In this document: one piece after another, positions 10,159 to 24,300 of the stretch | Layout: each line of letters begins with the position of its first letter | Numbering within the stretch: position 1 is the first letter of the stretch | Assembly (NCBI GenBank): GCA_016801885.1 | Contig: CM028889.1 | Location: 5,929,501 to 5,993,500, forward strand | Direction of reading: 5' to 3' | Length of the DNA stretch: 64,000 nucleotides | Source of the DNA: Toxotes chatareus | Taxonomy: Eukaryota; Chordata; Actinopteri; Toxotidae | Program-made: the position numbers and the translations under genes | Notes under the pieces: generated by a model | Told to the model about the DNA's origin: nothing | Databases searched by the model: none | Seen by the model: only the letters and a program-made list of their open reading frames with translations

Positions 10159-13100
10159 GTGAGATGTTTGGAACAGATGGTGGTGGAACAAGTTCTCAGG
10201 TCTATAAGTTAAAGTGCTAACAAATGCTAATCCTTTAGAGGATTCATTTAGCCACAGATAAATGTGTTAAATTATTAGCAAAGTTATCAAAATATGCTTA
10301 ACTTGTAATAAATATCATATTATTGGACTGATGCATTAATATGCACGTACTTGCATAGTTCAGACTAGTTTCAGCTTCTTTATATATGGCTGGAGCAAAG
10401 TTAAGGTATAATAAATGAATAAAGGAATGAATGAATGAATGAATAAATGGAATCAAGTAAATTAAAAGTACCCTGAAAACTGTGCTTTCCTCCCCGAGAC
10501 TGGCTTCTCATTTTTAAGTGAGACATGTAAAGAGTAATACAAGACAGCGAAGAACAATAATATACTGCATATTAGAACAGAGCACAACACAAAATGATAA
10601 GTAAAGGATAAAAAAAATAAGCACAAAAAAATAATCTCAATCAAATTTCCAAAGCACTGAGCAGCTGCTGAACAGTTGAGTTTAACTGTGTGCAGCAAAT
10701 TTCACAATCAATAGCTTTTCTTTTTTTCCACATTCATCTTTATCCTTTGGTTCTTAAAAACACAAATTCCTCTGAACTCATTTTGTCTTTCCCACATTTT
10801 TAGCATCTTTTTGGTTTCTTTGATGTCAAGTCGTGTTTAACTCTTCCCGCCCAGAATCACATATTCGTCTACTTGCACACTCAGTGCAGCTCATGACACT
10901 CTGTCATTAGATCCTCAGCTCAGAGGATGAAAAACTGCACAAAAATCCTTTCTCCAAGAGTTTTTTTTTTCCACACTTTCACAGAACATGATTTAAGAAA
11001 TTCTTACTGGTATACAGTTTTACAATAGACCATGGTTCTGTTGCTTTGACATGATATAAAATTCAATACTCTACTATAATACTATAATTTTAAAATATGA
11101 TCACTATGAATTTAGGATTACATACAATCATGACCCCTTAAAGAAGCAGTACGTGTAAATTCCAGTTTGACACATTTAGACAATGATGAGGCTGAAAGTT
11201 AAACTAAAAATTCAGCTCTTACATTGCTGATGCTTTCCTCATTCTCCTCTATCCCTTTTTGTTCTGTTCCTTCTTCAGTTCATCAACATCTCACAGAAGA
11301 ACGACACTCTCACACAAATGAACCACAAGGTAATGATAGCACTTCTCATGGCTTATTTAAGAGAATAAACGTTGCAGTGTGTGGTGAAGTGCTGGTTATG
11401 TGTGATCTGTCTGTCAGGTTCTGGACACAGGTTGGGTGGATCTCTTGGCTCCCAACCTGGATCAGATCCTCAGTGTGTGCACGACGATGGAGAACTGGCT
11501 GCAGACAAACACGAAGCATGTCCTGGTGTTACACTGCAGGGTAAACTCCTCTGACCCCTCTGTCACACACAGACACTGACACAATCTTTCAGCTGATGTA
11601 GGTGAGTGTGTAAATTTACCCTGATTCTGTGGGTCCTCCACAGGGAGGCAAAGGTCAGCTCGGAGTCCTCGTGGCTTCTTACATCCACTTCAGCAACATG
11701 TCGGCCAGGTAACACTGATGTCATGGTGAATTTGTTCAAATGTTACAGGATAAAGGATATTACACACATGTAAAGGTCAACTTGAACTTCAGCTTTATTC
11801 ACATTTGGAAACCAGAGGAAACCTGATGACAATAATGACGATGAGCAACAAGACTAAGAGTCTGCAGCAGCTCAGCGAGGCTGCACCGAGGAACAATAAC
11901 ACTGTTAACTTGCTGATGTGTCAGGTGTAATGTTTATGTTCACCATATTAGTGCAGAATGTTAGCATGCTAACATTTGTTAATTAGCAGTAAACACAAAG
12001 TCCTGCTGAGGCTGATGGGGATGCCATTAGTTTTTGTTTGACTTAACTCAAACTGTAACTCGGAATTAATCAACACAGTCTTGACAGTATTGACATTTAC
12101 TGTTGGACAATTACTGTTTGCAGATCAAAGAGCAGTGACAGAACAATAGACAGAGTGAACAGAGGCTGATCTACTGTACGTCTCCACCAGGCAAAGGGCA
12201 GGACGTCTGTATGAAGAGACTTTGAACCACACTGTTATTTGATTTTTGGGCAGGGATCCCTGTAGCTGTTGGACTCCAGTGAATTTATTTAGTTTTTATT
12301 ATATTTTTTTATTTGGTCTTAATATACCTGCATGTGAGACCCTGAGCCTGTAGACAGCACAAAACATTGTTCATTTCATTTAAAAGCATTTTAAAGCAAA
12401 CATTACCATCTTAGTGATTGATGTCCTTATGTAACTGTTTTACTCTGTGAATTATGAAAAGCACATCCTCATTTATCCATGTCTAATAATGGGATGAAGT
12501 GAAAGCTCAGTTTGTGGCTGATCGCTGCCAACTACAAGAGCAGAAAAGAGGAAGATCAGGTTGATTCACACACTGTTGGTGTGCACGTGTGTGTGCACTC
12601 CCTGTTCATGGCTGACTCACAGTTGAGAAATATCTGATAGTGACCATTGATCCTCGGACAATAACGCTGTGTGAGTTAGTGCAGGCATGCAAAGCTTTGG
12701 GAATGATCGGAAATCTGATCTGACTGGTTCTTGTCAGTTCAAGGGAAAGGTGTGGTGCTTAGTCACGCAGGTAGTTTTGGTTTTGTTTGTCCTGTTTTTT
12801 GGTTTTGAGATATTGTGTCTCTGCAGACTTCTGCTGCCACCACAGTACAGTGGAGATTAATGTGTTCTGTTAGTGGTGCATTGAAAAATGCAAATTTCTT
12901 TTTTTTTTTTTTTTTTCAGAGAGCAGTTTTCATAGGGACTATATATTCAGTAGAAACTAGTTTTGGAGACACGGATTCTGGAAAAACACATCCCCTACTC
13001 CATATGTGGAAAAAGTTGTATTGAGCCTTTTGTGGCTCCAGAGGGAGCTGTGTGAGGTCTGATAAATGTCTCGACTCCTTGGTCAGCATTGGTTTGATCT

Positions 13101-16100
13101 GATGACTACAGTTTTGAAAATGATTAGATTAGACATTAGATTAGACATTTCCTTTTTTTTTTTTTTTTTTGTCTATGTTTAGTTGCAGTTGTGGAGGTTT
13201 TGATTGCATCACATCATCTTCATCAGCAAATCAAAGTCCACCTATACAAGATGTGGTGTGGGCGAACGGGGGAGCGGTGTCATGTGTCATCATCTGAATA
13301 TATTCCTCTCCCTCAGTGCAGACCTTTCTCTCGACCACTTTGCCATGAGGAGGTTCTACAATGACAAACTGTCTGCTCTGATGACCCCTTCACAGAAACG
13401 GTGAGAACAGACTTGATTGAGCGGGATCACTGCAGGTCAAAGGTCAAACACCCGTTTAACCTTCAGCCTTTGATCTATGATGTAGACCAAGGGATATGCT
13501 GTGATCTCAGACTGCAAGGTCACTGATCACCTGATTTATCCTCTTGTGAAATAGTTACTATTAATAAGTCTACTATAAACTTGTAAAACAGGGAGATTGG
13601 CTCATTAAAAATCACAGCTACTCTCTGATCCAGTTCTATGCTCTCTGCCCTGCCCTGCCCTGCAGGTACGTTTGGATGCTGGGGAGCATGTTGAAAGGGG
13701 GACTGAGGATGTGTCCCTCTCCGTCTTTCCTCCTCTCTGTCGTTCTTCACGGTCTCCCCAAACTGAGACCAGACGGAGGTGAGCAGTAAACGTCTGATCT
13801 GACTTAGAGGAAACGAAGCAGATAAACAGCAGTAGCAGCTCATTGTAGGAGTCTTCCATCCTGCGTGTCTCCTCCTTTTCTACTAAATTAAAGTAATTAC
13901 ACAGCTGTAATGCAGTGAACACTGACTGTGTTCATTACAATGTCCAGATTCTCTGTCTGTATTTTACTGTCTAGACTTGCTTGTTTGTTTTGTTTAGTTT
14001 TTTTTTTTTTTTTTTGCTTCAACGTTTTAAACATTTACAGAAAACAAATGGAAACACAAGCTGTTGACACACAATCCAACACAATGAGAACAAGGCCTCA
14101 GAAAAAAAAAATCCTCCTCAGTGTCAGGAATACTATGTGACCCAACTGTCTCAGATGCAGCTGACAGCTCACAGTTTTCCCATCAGGTTAGCGGTCACAG
14201 ATCACATGAGTTCAAAACTGTTTTTAAGTTAAACTCAACTCATCCCAGTTCAGATGAGTCAAACTGATATTTAAAGCCCAGATCAGAAATCTTGAATTTC
14301 TTAACGAAATCTTAAATCTTGAAGAAAGCTGTGTTTGGTTTCTGAACCCCTAAACTGACTGTGGGTGGAAGTGTCTCATACTGAGATGTAGGATGACGAC
14401 CTGAAGTTTCACCATGTTTCTCCCACAATTTTCAACTTTTGTTTGATTCAGCCCAAAATCACAAACTGAACCGGGTCTCACAAGGTTTTTAATCATTTCA
14501 TCTTCTCTTCTCAGGATGTTGTCTCTTTCTGAGAGTCTACCAGAGCCTCCAAGCTGTTTGCACATCAGCAGTTTAGTAAGAAATACAGAACAACATTATA
14601 CAACATCTCTAAATGTAACATGGGATATAACAGGTAATGTGTGTCTATCTCCATCGCAGCCATGTCGCTGCAGGACAGACGGACCGGCTCTACTTTGTGC
14701 TCCAGCCGGCTCAGCTGCTCAAAGGGGACATCATGGTGAGTGGACATGTCTGAAATTTATCATGAGAAAGGCTTCAACAGTTTCTAAATCATTTAGAGGT
14801 TTTCAGAAAATGTAAAATGTCTGTTATTGGGAACCAGTAACAGTTATTGTGCTTTCATCTACACATTCATGTGTACTAACTAAAATACTCTGTAGCTGAC
14901 ATTAGGAATGACTGAACTGTTCAACAGAGAGGCATTAACCTTCCTGACTGTGGTGAAGCAGTATGTTCACGTGTGCTCGTGCCATTATTTTCTGACTTCA
15001 GGTGGTGTGTTATGATAAAAACAGCCGCTCCGCCAGCCGTCAGGTCATCTTCCGCCTCCAGTTTCATACAGGACTCGTAAATGGACACACCCTCACTTTC
15101 CTGAAGGCGGACCTTGACTGTGCCAGTGAAGGTATTTATAACCCGCTGCCGTACTCTGCACACCGCCAGCTGTTGTTTCAACTGCTATCACTCTCTATTC
15201 CACTACTCCGCTGCACTATCAGTCTTAATCTGTAACTGATAAACCCTCAGTCTCTCCGCTCTCTCTGTTCTCCAACGCAAACACCTGAACTAACCTTGGA
15301 CCCCATATCAACTGTGCAGGTGTGAAGTACACATGAGAACAGGTCCAGTAAAGTTACCTGTCCAGCTGTCTGATCTTGGTCTTATATAATGTTCCAGATC
15401 CTCGGTTCCCAGAAGATGGAAAAGTGGAGCTGATTCTTTCTGAAAGTCCTGAAAAGATCACAGGTAGATTTATTCTCACAATTTTTCTTTTCTGGCCAAG
15501 CATGACAGCATGCTAGCACATTCACAGCAACAATGCTCATGTTACAGCTGAGTCTCAAGGCAGTTTGCATGGAAAGACACCAATAAGAGTAATTAAAAAA
15601 TGTGTTTTAGTAATGAACTGGCCCTTTACAGCCTACACAGAAAAAAAGACAAGTGATGACTAAACCTTAAACAGACCTTCTCTAAAATGTAGAGAAGATT
15701 ATTTATTTTTTGTTTAATTTAAGTAACTTTTTGAGTCCTGAAAAAGGAAAATTATCCAGTGATTTACATAAAAAGGAAACATTAGAGGAGATTAAATAAA
15801 TAAGTTTCATGTTGTGCAGCAGAAACTTTTTTTTTTTTTTTTTTTTTTGCTCTCCTGTTCTGTTAGAAATGTCACAGCCTCTAAAATGTATCTTGGTGAC
15901 CCCTTGTGGGAGTGCCGCCCCCCAAATTTGTTTGTTTTACTGATGCATTCAAACACACTTGCACATGTACAACACACACAGACTCATTATTTAGGCTACA
16001 AGTGCGTCTGATGAACAAAGACTTCACCGGCTTCACTGTGTCTCTCAACTCAAGCAGAAGAGACAGAAATGACTCAGTTTGAAGCATCAGCCCCAGACAC

Positions 16101-18293
16101 AGACACGCACACACAGGCACGCACACACGTACACTAATCATGTAAGCAGTAAGCAGTCACCCAGGTGGGGGCAGTGTTGGACACCAGGTGAAGGGCATGG
16201 TGGCCCAAAGTGGCCGTCCGCACGCACAATCACACTACTTGCCTCTCAACAGGAAGCAATATGAGAGGTTATCACACACACACATCTGACAGGAATTCAG
16301 ATCACAGATACTGTACACAGGGGAAAACAGACGGGCGGGGAAAACCAGGGCACACAAACACACAGTCAGACACACAAACAGAAGCAAAATCAAACTCAAA
16401 TTATGATTTAAATCAAATGTGAAATAAAATCTGGCGCCAGGACATCAGCTGATGTGTGCGCGCATCTTGTTGTTGTTTAACTGACTCCTGACCAGCGCTG
16501 CCTCCGTGTCTGCTGGTCTGTCATTTTCAGGCAGAGAGCTGTGGCACAACGGAGGCTCTGTGACAGTGGACTATGACACCTTGGACCCTTTGGTCCGACG
16601 AGACTCTTATCAAGAGACGTCCTTTCGTGAAGCAGGTAATGTACATTTCAGTGTTTTGAATCAGGAATTCCCCCCTTTTCAAACACCTTCTCCACCTTTC
16701 TTTCACTTTCTTTTGCTGCTGTTTTGAAATCCTGCGGTGTACCTGACTTAATTATTAGACAGGCTCTAACTGGGTGTTGCACAAATAAAGACAGATAAAT
16801 AAACATGTCTGCTCTGCTCTAACTTAACCTTCAGTTCTCTGTGTCCATGACATCCTTAGCCAATTCAATCCAGGCCTCCTCAGTTCACACTTTTAAAGGG
16901 CCATACAAGTGTTTTCCTACATTTTACCTCCCTCATACTTTACATGCTGGTAACCTTCTGGTAATTTTCCAGAAGTACAGTGTGCTGCATAGCTACAGAT
17001 CTGTAATCACAACAAAAAACAAGTTTTTCTTTGGCAAAGTTCATGTTTTGTTGTATGAGTTTGCAGCTGTTATATTCTGTTCTTTAGGTATTGTTTCTAC
17101 TTAACTGTGCATGTGCAGCTTTTTGGTCAAACTATGTAACTGATGCTTCTAGAGGAGGAAATACACAACTGATTTCTTTAGAAGCAAGTAAAGATTTTTT
17201 TGAGAAGTTGCATATTTTCAAATGTTGTTTTCTGAGAGAAAGAAGAATTTACCATTTTCATTAAACGCCAGAGTACATATGAACAATGTTAAACTGCTCC
17301 TCATATGATTTTTATTTCTGTTCTTCCTTTGAGTCATGAGTTGGATGGCATGCTGCCTGAGTGGCACTCTGAGGGCTTCTGATTCCATTAAATAATTCGA
17401 TGTTATCTAATTTGATATTAGATAATAATATAACTTTGACACAACAACAAAAGCATTGTTCAAGTGAAGGATATGTGATCTCTAACAGGGTAAATAATAC
17501 ATACAGAATCATGAAAATAGTCCTTTAAATTTTCCTTATTACTTTTATATTAATAATGGATAAAACAGACCATGTTCGGTTGTGGCCTTAAGGTCAGTGA
17601 AGCAGGTTTGTGACTGTAAGGTCACCCTGGACCTGCAGGATTGCGAATAAGCAGCACTTGCCCCTCCTTCATCAGCATTACTCAGGTGCCCTTGAGTGAG
17701 GTAGTTAACCCCCAGTCGCACCAGTGCAGCTGCTCAGTGACTGTCTGGTAAAGGTAGTGAAACATTTATCAGCTAAAGAGTCAGATATTTTTCTCAAGAG
17801 ACCAAACCAGAGCTAAAAGGAGAGTGAATATTGGACTTGTGTTCATCAAACATGTCTCCAATGGGACGATCATGTTACTCTGTCTCTCCTGTATGTGGAA
17901 ATAGGCGGATGCTGACTAACATGTTAGCCACAACAGAATTATAATGTGATAAAGTTGCGTGTTTTTTGGCTTTTTGTGGAGTTTTTCTGTCTCAAAAAAA
18001 AAAAAAAATCCATGAATGTGTCTCTGGCTGCTGCTCAGATGTTGTGTCCCTATGTGGGCGCACATCCAGTCTCTGAGATTGTCTGTTTGGACTCTGGCCT
18101 TCACTGTGGTCGGTCTTGTGGGTAATTGTCTGGTCATCAGTGTGACATCTTACAACTGTTGTGGTCACAAAGGCCTCTTTGGCGTTCCTAGGAATGGGTG
18201 TAACAACAATCATCCAGACAGCAGCCACACCAAACCTATGTATTTGGAGGCGGCTGTTTTTCAAGGAGTTTCCATTTAGTTAGAATAACCGTT

Positions 18294-18324
<31 letters not shown>

Positions 18325-21300
18325 AAAAACACCAACACAAAAACACACATCCAGACAGCTGAAACAATCACTTTCAACCAGTGGTTGAGGTTTCAACTCC
18401 AGCTGTTTTATGCCATTGCTAAATATGCTCTGTCCAGCCATGTAATTTAGATGGACCGATCATTGGGGGAGAAGTGCGGAAAAGTAGCATGTAAACACAC
18501 ACACACACATTTCTGTAAACACACATGGCCATTACATTTAACCGCCAGCACACACGCATGCACATGAGCATAATGAGGGTGCCAGCCAGTTAGCAACGCA
18601 GCCAGTTGCAAGAATGTTGTTTTCAACCACAGGTGGTTCTACTTTACCCTCTCGGCCCGACTCACACCCCTCCTCTCTCACTATCACTCCATCTCCACAT
18701 CTTCTTTCACTCTCTCCCTTTTTTCTCTCCTCCTTTATCTGCTCCACTGTCTCCCTCTTTCTATCTTTGTGTGTTGCTTTGAGGTTCAAGTTGCAGGTTG
18801 CAATTTGTCCAATATGTCCCCCATCCCCCTTCTGCACACAAGTCTCTCCAGAGCCCGCCCCCATGTTTACATTCCCCTCTCCATATTTGGCCAGCTCAAG
18901 GTCCTTGTGCTTTGTGTGTGTTTTTTTTTTTTTTTTGAAAGTGTGCGATGTGTGCTGCACAAACTCCTCCACCTGTGTGTGTGTGTGTGTGTGTGTACGT
19001 GCTTGCAAGTCTAGTGAATGATCCACCCTTCAGTTTCCTTCTGCTGCTTCCCCCTTTGACATAAAAATGCATGAGCACACAATCTCTCCACAGCAATGCC
19101 TACCTGTGTCAGCCCTGGACAGGATGCGGGGGGGGGGGGGGGAGAGGGTGGGGGTAAAGGGGCGACGAGGCAAAGCAATGGCTGATTTCTTGATGACGGA
19201 GAAGGCGGGGATTCATAGTGCAGGGACGGCGCAGGCAAGGAAGGAGTGCAGGAGTGACATGAGAGAGTGGTAAGAGAGTAGGAGGTGGGGGGGGGGACAC
19301 AGGGGGGCTGTTAGCACCTTAAGAGAAAGAATGTTCTTCGCTTGTCTTCCTGTGGCAGCCAGAGAGACAGAGAGGACGACAGCACGGGAGGAAAAAGAGG
19401 CTTCAACCAAGCTGGTCTGACTCTTTTCAGTCTCCCCTCCTCTCTCTCCTCATCCTTCTCATTCAGTCCTCGTCCCTCTTTCCTTTCTGCTTGTCATCTG
19501 TTTTTCTTTTCGTCTTTCTCTGACTGCAAAGGGAGGCTTCAGCAATCATTTCCATCCTGTTTCTAAGTCCGCAGAGGGAAACAGTGAAAGTTTGCTCCCG
19601 GCTGCCGGTAAAGTAAGCTGCTTTTTGATGCTGGTTTTAGTCATGGTAGTGTGTTTCTTTTAACTGAAGTTCTTACAGTTCTGTAAAAGTTATACAGTGT
19701 GTTTATCAGTTTGTGAGTTTATTTCTCATCTGTGCATCTGTGTGTGTGAGAACTATTAGGCCAGCTGTGAGATTTTACCATGCATGTCTGGTATTTGAGT
19801 TTTATTGCCTCTCTGGACTCAAGAGGCTGTGCTCATACAGCTCTGGTATGCACTGTATGTATTGTTGCAGTCACTGTACAAGACAGTCTTATCTGATATA
19901 AGTGCAGCAGATTTTTTTCAGAAAGGAACTTGCTCTTTTTTTAATATGTTACTGTCTGGTACGTTTTAGCGGTTTAATAAATGTCTTAAAAGAGTGAAAA
20001 AAAAGTGCCTGTCACAGTTTCCTAAAGCCCAGGGTGACATCTTTAAGTTACGTGTTTGGTCTAATTCACAGTCCAGACCCTAAAGATTTTCAGTTTACTG
20101 TCACAACAGCTAAAAAAAAAAAAAAACTCCACAGCAAATCCTCACCACTGTGAAGCCAGAACAAGAGAACATTAGGCAAATATGCTTAAAAAAAGGAAAG
20201 AACACAAATGATGAATCAATTGTCCGAATAGTTCATTTTCTGCTGATCGATCGAATTGATTAATGATTTCAGCCTGCGTGTTTCCAGTGTTGCAAGACTG
20301 AGAGGTCTGTTTTGTGTGCGTGGGTGTGCAATCGGCTCTATCTGACCTCAGGTAGATGTCTATGACAGACACGTCCTTTGCATGACACACACACGCACAA
20401 ACATAACACATATGCATCCGCCAGCTCACACAAAGGGGTTCTGTCTTATCTACATGGAGTGTGTCTGGAGCGATGGCTGTGGTCCAACAGGTGGTGTGTG
20501 TGTGTGTGTGTATATGTGTGTGTCATAATGAATCATATGTAGTGGTGGTGCAGGTATGGAGTCACTTGTTTCCAAGAATATGTTCAATATATAGGTCATT
20601 TCCACTTTTAGTCAAACTTTTTTTGAGGAAAATGATTGAATTCATGTTATTGTTGATTAATCAAGTAGTCGATGAACAAAAAATGATACAGAATCATTTA
20701 AATCTTTGTTTATGCCAAAACATGATCCTTGATTCAAGTTTATTAAATGTGAACATTTGCTGGTTTTTTTTCTTGGTGGTAAATGCTTACCTTAAATTAA
20801 ACCGAGAGATGTAACTATGTGCACTGTGATGGTCATTTTTCATTGTAGCACCTGTTTTCACTCTTCTGTCAACATGTAAACTTGCTGATAGCAGTGATTT
20901 TGTCTTCACAGCTCCACCTCATGTCCTGCACCCTGGAAATGGCAGCTTGTTCTCTAGAGTGAGGAAGAAGAGCAGCGAGGAAGGAGTTTCATTCCCCCCG
21001 ACCACCAGCAGCCCCAGCTGCAGTGACCGAGCTCCATCTGCCAGCAGTGACTCAGGCCTGTCTGTTGCCTCACAGGGGAGGACCGGAGCCAAACAGAGAA
21101 GAGGGGCCTCACAGGACAAGTGCACCCAGGCAGGGAAGCTGCTCTCTGGGTTGGACTTTGAGATTGCACAGCCTCTTCTGGAGGTCATGACCGAGCTTGC
21201 TGCATGCGGAGGGGAGGAGGAGATGGTTGGGAATGAGTCTGGGTTGGGACACACTATCAACGGAGAGGCTTCATCCAGCGAAAGGGAGACTGATATACTG

Positions 21301-24300
21301 GATGATGAGGATGAAGTGGATGATGTGGCAGCATCTGCTTCAGACACGCCAAACTCAAGTAGAACCTGCTCCCTGTCCTCAGGGAATCTACCTGAAACTC
21401 AGAGGTCGGTCCAAACGGACTACTCCACACACTCCTGGGTACGGCAGCAGCAGATGGTGGAGGTCATCACCAATAATCACTTTGAAGTGGATACAGAGGA
21501 GAGGTCAAGCAGAGTTAGAAAACAGAGGCCACCGCCCCTGGTAGCTCCTGACACACCACCCCGAGGCATCAGCAGCAGGGAGGCCGTGCAGAGAGGGCTG
21601 GTGGACGAGCACGGGACACACAGTGTCACACAAAACGCAGATAACAAAACACAGTCTTGCCAAGAGGATGACATGGAGTCGCTGACCACAGACATCGATG
21701 AGTCCATAGAGCAGCTGAACCAGCTGATTCTGGACTTGGACCCAACTTTTGTCCCTGTTCCTACTCGCTGTGCCCCCCTGTCCCGCTCCGCCTCCCTCCA
21801 CACCAACGGCCTCAGCCACAAGGGAAATACACATCTGTCAGGTAAGACCGATCAAAATACATGAAAAATAAAGTGCATTGTAAGGGACTACAGTTTGAAA
21901 TTCAGTGTTTACATCAGAGAAGCTAATCCCAGTGAAGCTCTGCTGCTTCCTGCTGGAGCCAAAGTTATTTTATTTACATGTTGTTTGTTCTTAGTTTGCT
22001 AATGTTTGCCACTGCCAAACCCAGACTTACGCTGCGAGGACAGGACTTCTGGAGGGAGGCGTGCAGTTGCTGAAGATATTTAAACCATAATATAATGAAA
22101 TGCCATCATTTTTTATTTCTACACATTAGATGGGCATGTGGGTGTGAGGGCTTTGAAGCTGTTTAGAAGCACCTTTGATGCAGTAAGGAAAGTAATCTAA
22201 CTGGTAATGTCACAGATTACTTTCGCTGTTGGGTAATTAGTAAGATAATTGATTACATTTTGCAAGTAACTTGCCCAGCACTGACTGTAGTACCACAACA
22301 CACACACAACCAAAATTATGGTATGACAAAATATATGTGTATTTTGGCTGAACTGCTCCTTCAACAAAATTTTTCTCGTCCAGCGACACACAACAGTCCA
22401 CTGTCAAATCATGACTAAGAAAAATACCCCTGTGCCAACAAGCTGGTGGCAGATGAAGCTCCTAGGTTGTGTTACTGCTGAGCTCACTGGTCACACACTG
22501 AGAGAACCATTTATAACCATGAAGGACTGAAGTGCTGCCTGATTGTGGAAATCTCCACCTGAGAGAGAGGAATACGTCTGTGTTTGTTACAGACGGTGTG
22601 TTTGTAAGTGTGCGAGGTGTTTGCTGAAAGGGTGGAAGCATTTGATTAAACAGGTAGAGGATATTCCTGCTATGTAAGCAGCATAAAATCAGGACCTCTG
22701 CTCTCCACACAATGTGGTGTTTACCCTCCAGTCTGTCTTATTTTGAATGGAAATATACAGAAGATAGAGTCACATGAGGAAAGGTACTGGTCCTATAACA
22801 CATTGAACTTATCACATTAAAAGACATCTCATCTCTTTAGTCTTTGCTGTATGTCTTATGTTCTTTGTGAAACCAGTTTGCTCAGACAACCTGGTAAATA
22901 CAGTCAATTTGACATAATTTGAGGACAGGTACTTGCAGAGGACTACAGGAACATGACTCGGGCTTGAGACAGACACCCAGATGTCTTCAGATATCCTGTT
23001 TTGTCTGACAAACTGTCCAAAACCCAAAGATATTTAGTTTATTATCATGTTTGGCAAAGAAAGGCATCAAATTCTCACATCTGAGAAGCTGGAAACGGTA
23101 AATCTTTGGAGGTTTTCCTTAGAAAAAGACCAAAACAATTATTTATCAAAGTAGTGGTCAGTTAACTTTCTATTGATCTTGTACATTACCCATGTTCAGT
23201 GACTCCAGCATTATTAAACTGCTTTCTGGCTCTGTTCAGGCTCACACAAGTCTTGGTTAAGGTGCGGGAAAGATCCCGGTCTGGTTTAAGACAGAAAAAG
23301 TTCACTCTGACTTTAGACACAACCCGTTTATTTATGTTAAAACTAAACCACCATCCCTGGTGACTCTCAGTTTGTCTCTGAACATCATCCAGTCAGCGAT
23401 TATAGTCCAACAGAACGTATTTTCCATTGCATTTTAGTTGTGTATAAACGTAATTTCTAGGACACAGGGTTGGATGATGCCTGTTTTCCTGACCCACATG
23501 TGTCAGCGCCGCCTCCTCTTCACTGTTCCTTCTCACCTCACTGGCACATGACAGATTTATTCTCTCTCGCATCCACTGGGGATGGAGCCTGGAGGAAAAG
23601 GCACATTTCTGCTGTGACCTAGGTCCCTGATTCACTTTCTATTTGAGAACCGCGGGTCATAGGTGCATGAGTGATGTCATCACTTCCCTGCTCTTCATGT
23701 ACAAAGCAGCTGTTCCTTCAAAGCTAACCTCCGAGTGGCCTGATGGTCCACATGGGAGCTCCCTGACAGTTCAGAGCTGATGAGCATGACCATGACAGCT
23801 CCTGAATCATGTGTGTCAGGGTCTCTGCTGTGGTTATCGGTGACCCGCGGCCATGTGCCATGCAGGGTTACATTACTGCTGACGTTAACCTCTGACCTTT
23901 TTTTTTTTTGTTCACCATTAGGTCAACGAGAGGTCTACTGAGTTTTCCTTAAATCGTGGAATTTGAGCACAGGAAATGGAGCATGTGTGTTTGTATGTAT
24001 GTAGGTCAGCGAGTGTGGGGCTGGAGGCTGATATTTCTCAAGGGCACATTTGTGGCAGTAACTCTAATGTTTCCCTGCACAGCGACTCTGTGTGTAACAT
24101 GTGTTTTTCAAGGGGATGTTTTGAAGCGGGAGTTTGTAAGCGATCAGGAATGCTTTTGAAGTTTGACACAACACTTTGCTCCCCTGTGTGTTTGCATCAA
24201 GTCTTCCTTCTCCCTCTCATCATCTCAGAGTTGTGTTTTTTGTTTTTTTGTTTTCAAAAGAGAGTAGCGCTCTTAAGAGTACAGTGGGTATCAAGTGATC

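Larger units (their letters stand above)
16636..20911 (+). other. tns3: tns3 intron 11
   Basis: 4.3 kb with dispersed repeats (17575-17960, 20003-20278, 20590-20790), CA/TG tracts (18295-18317, 18977-18995) and a poly-G run at 19129-19142. The flanking exons join in frame and in the same order as in human, so no missing exon is implied. Confidence 0.75.

Noticed and set aside
13520..13922. Two minus-strand frames of about 105 codons
   Set aside because: They overlap tns3 exon 6 in antisense and have no family resemblance.
18538..19026. Open frames on both strands (162 and 135 codons)
   Set aside because: They run through TG repeats and pyrimidine-rich sequence inside tns3 intron 11.
20919..21347. 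142-codon minus-strand frame
   Set aside because: Antisense shadow of tns3 coding exon 12.
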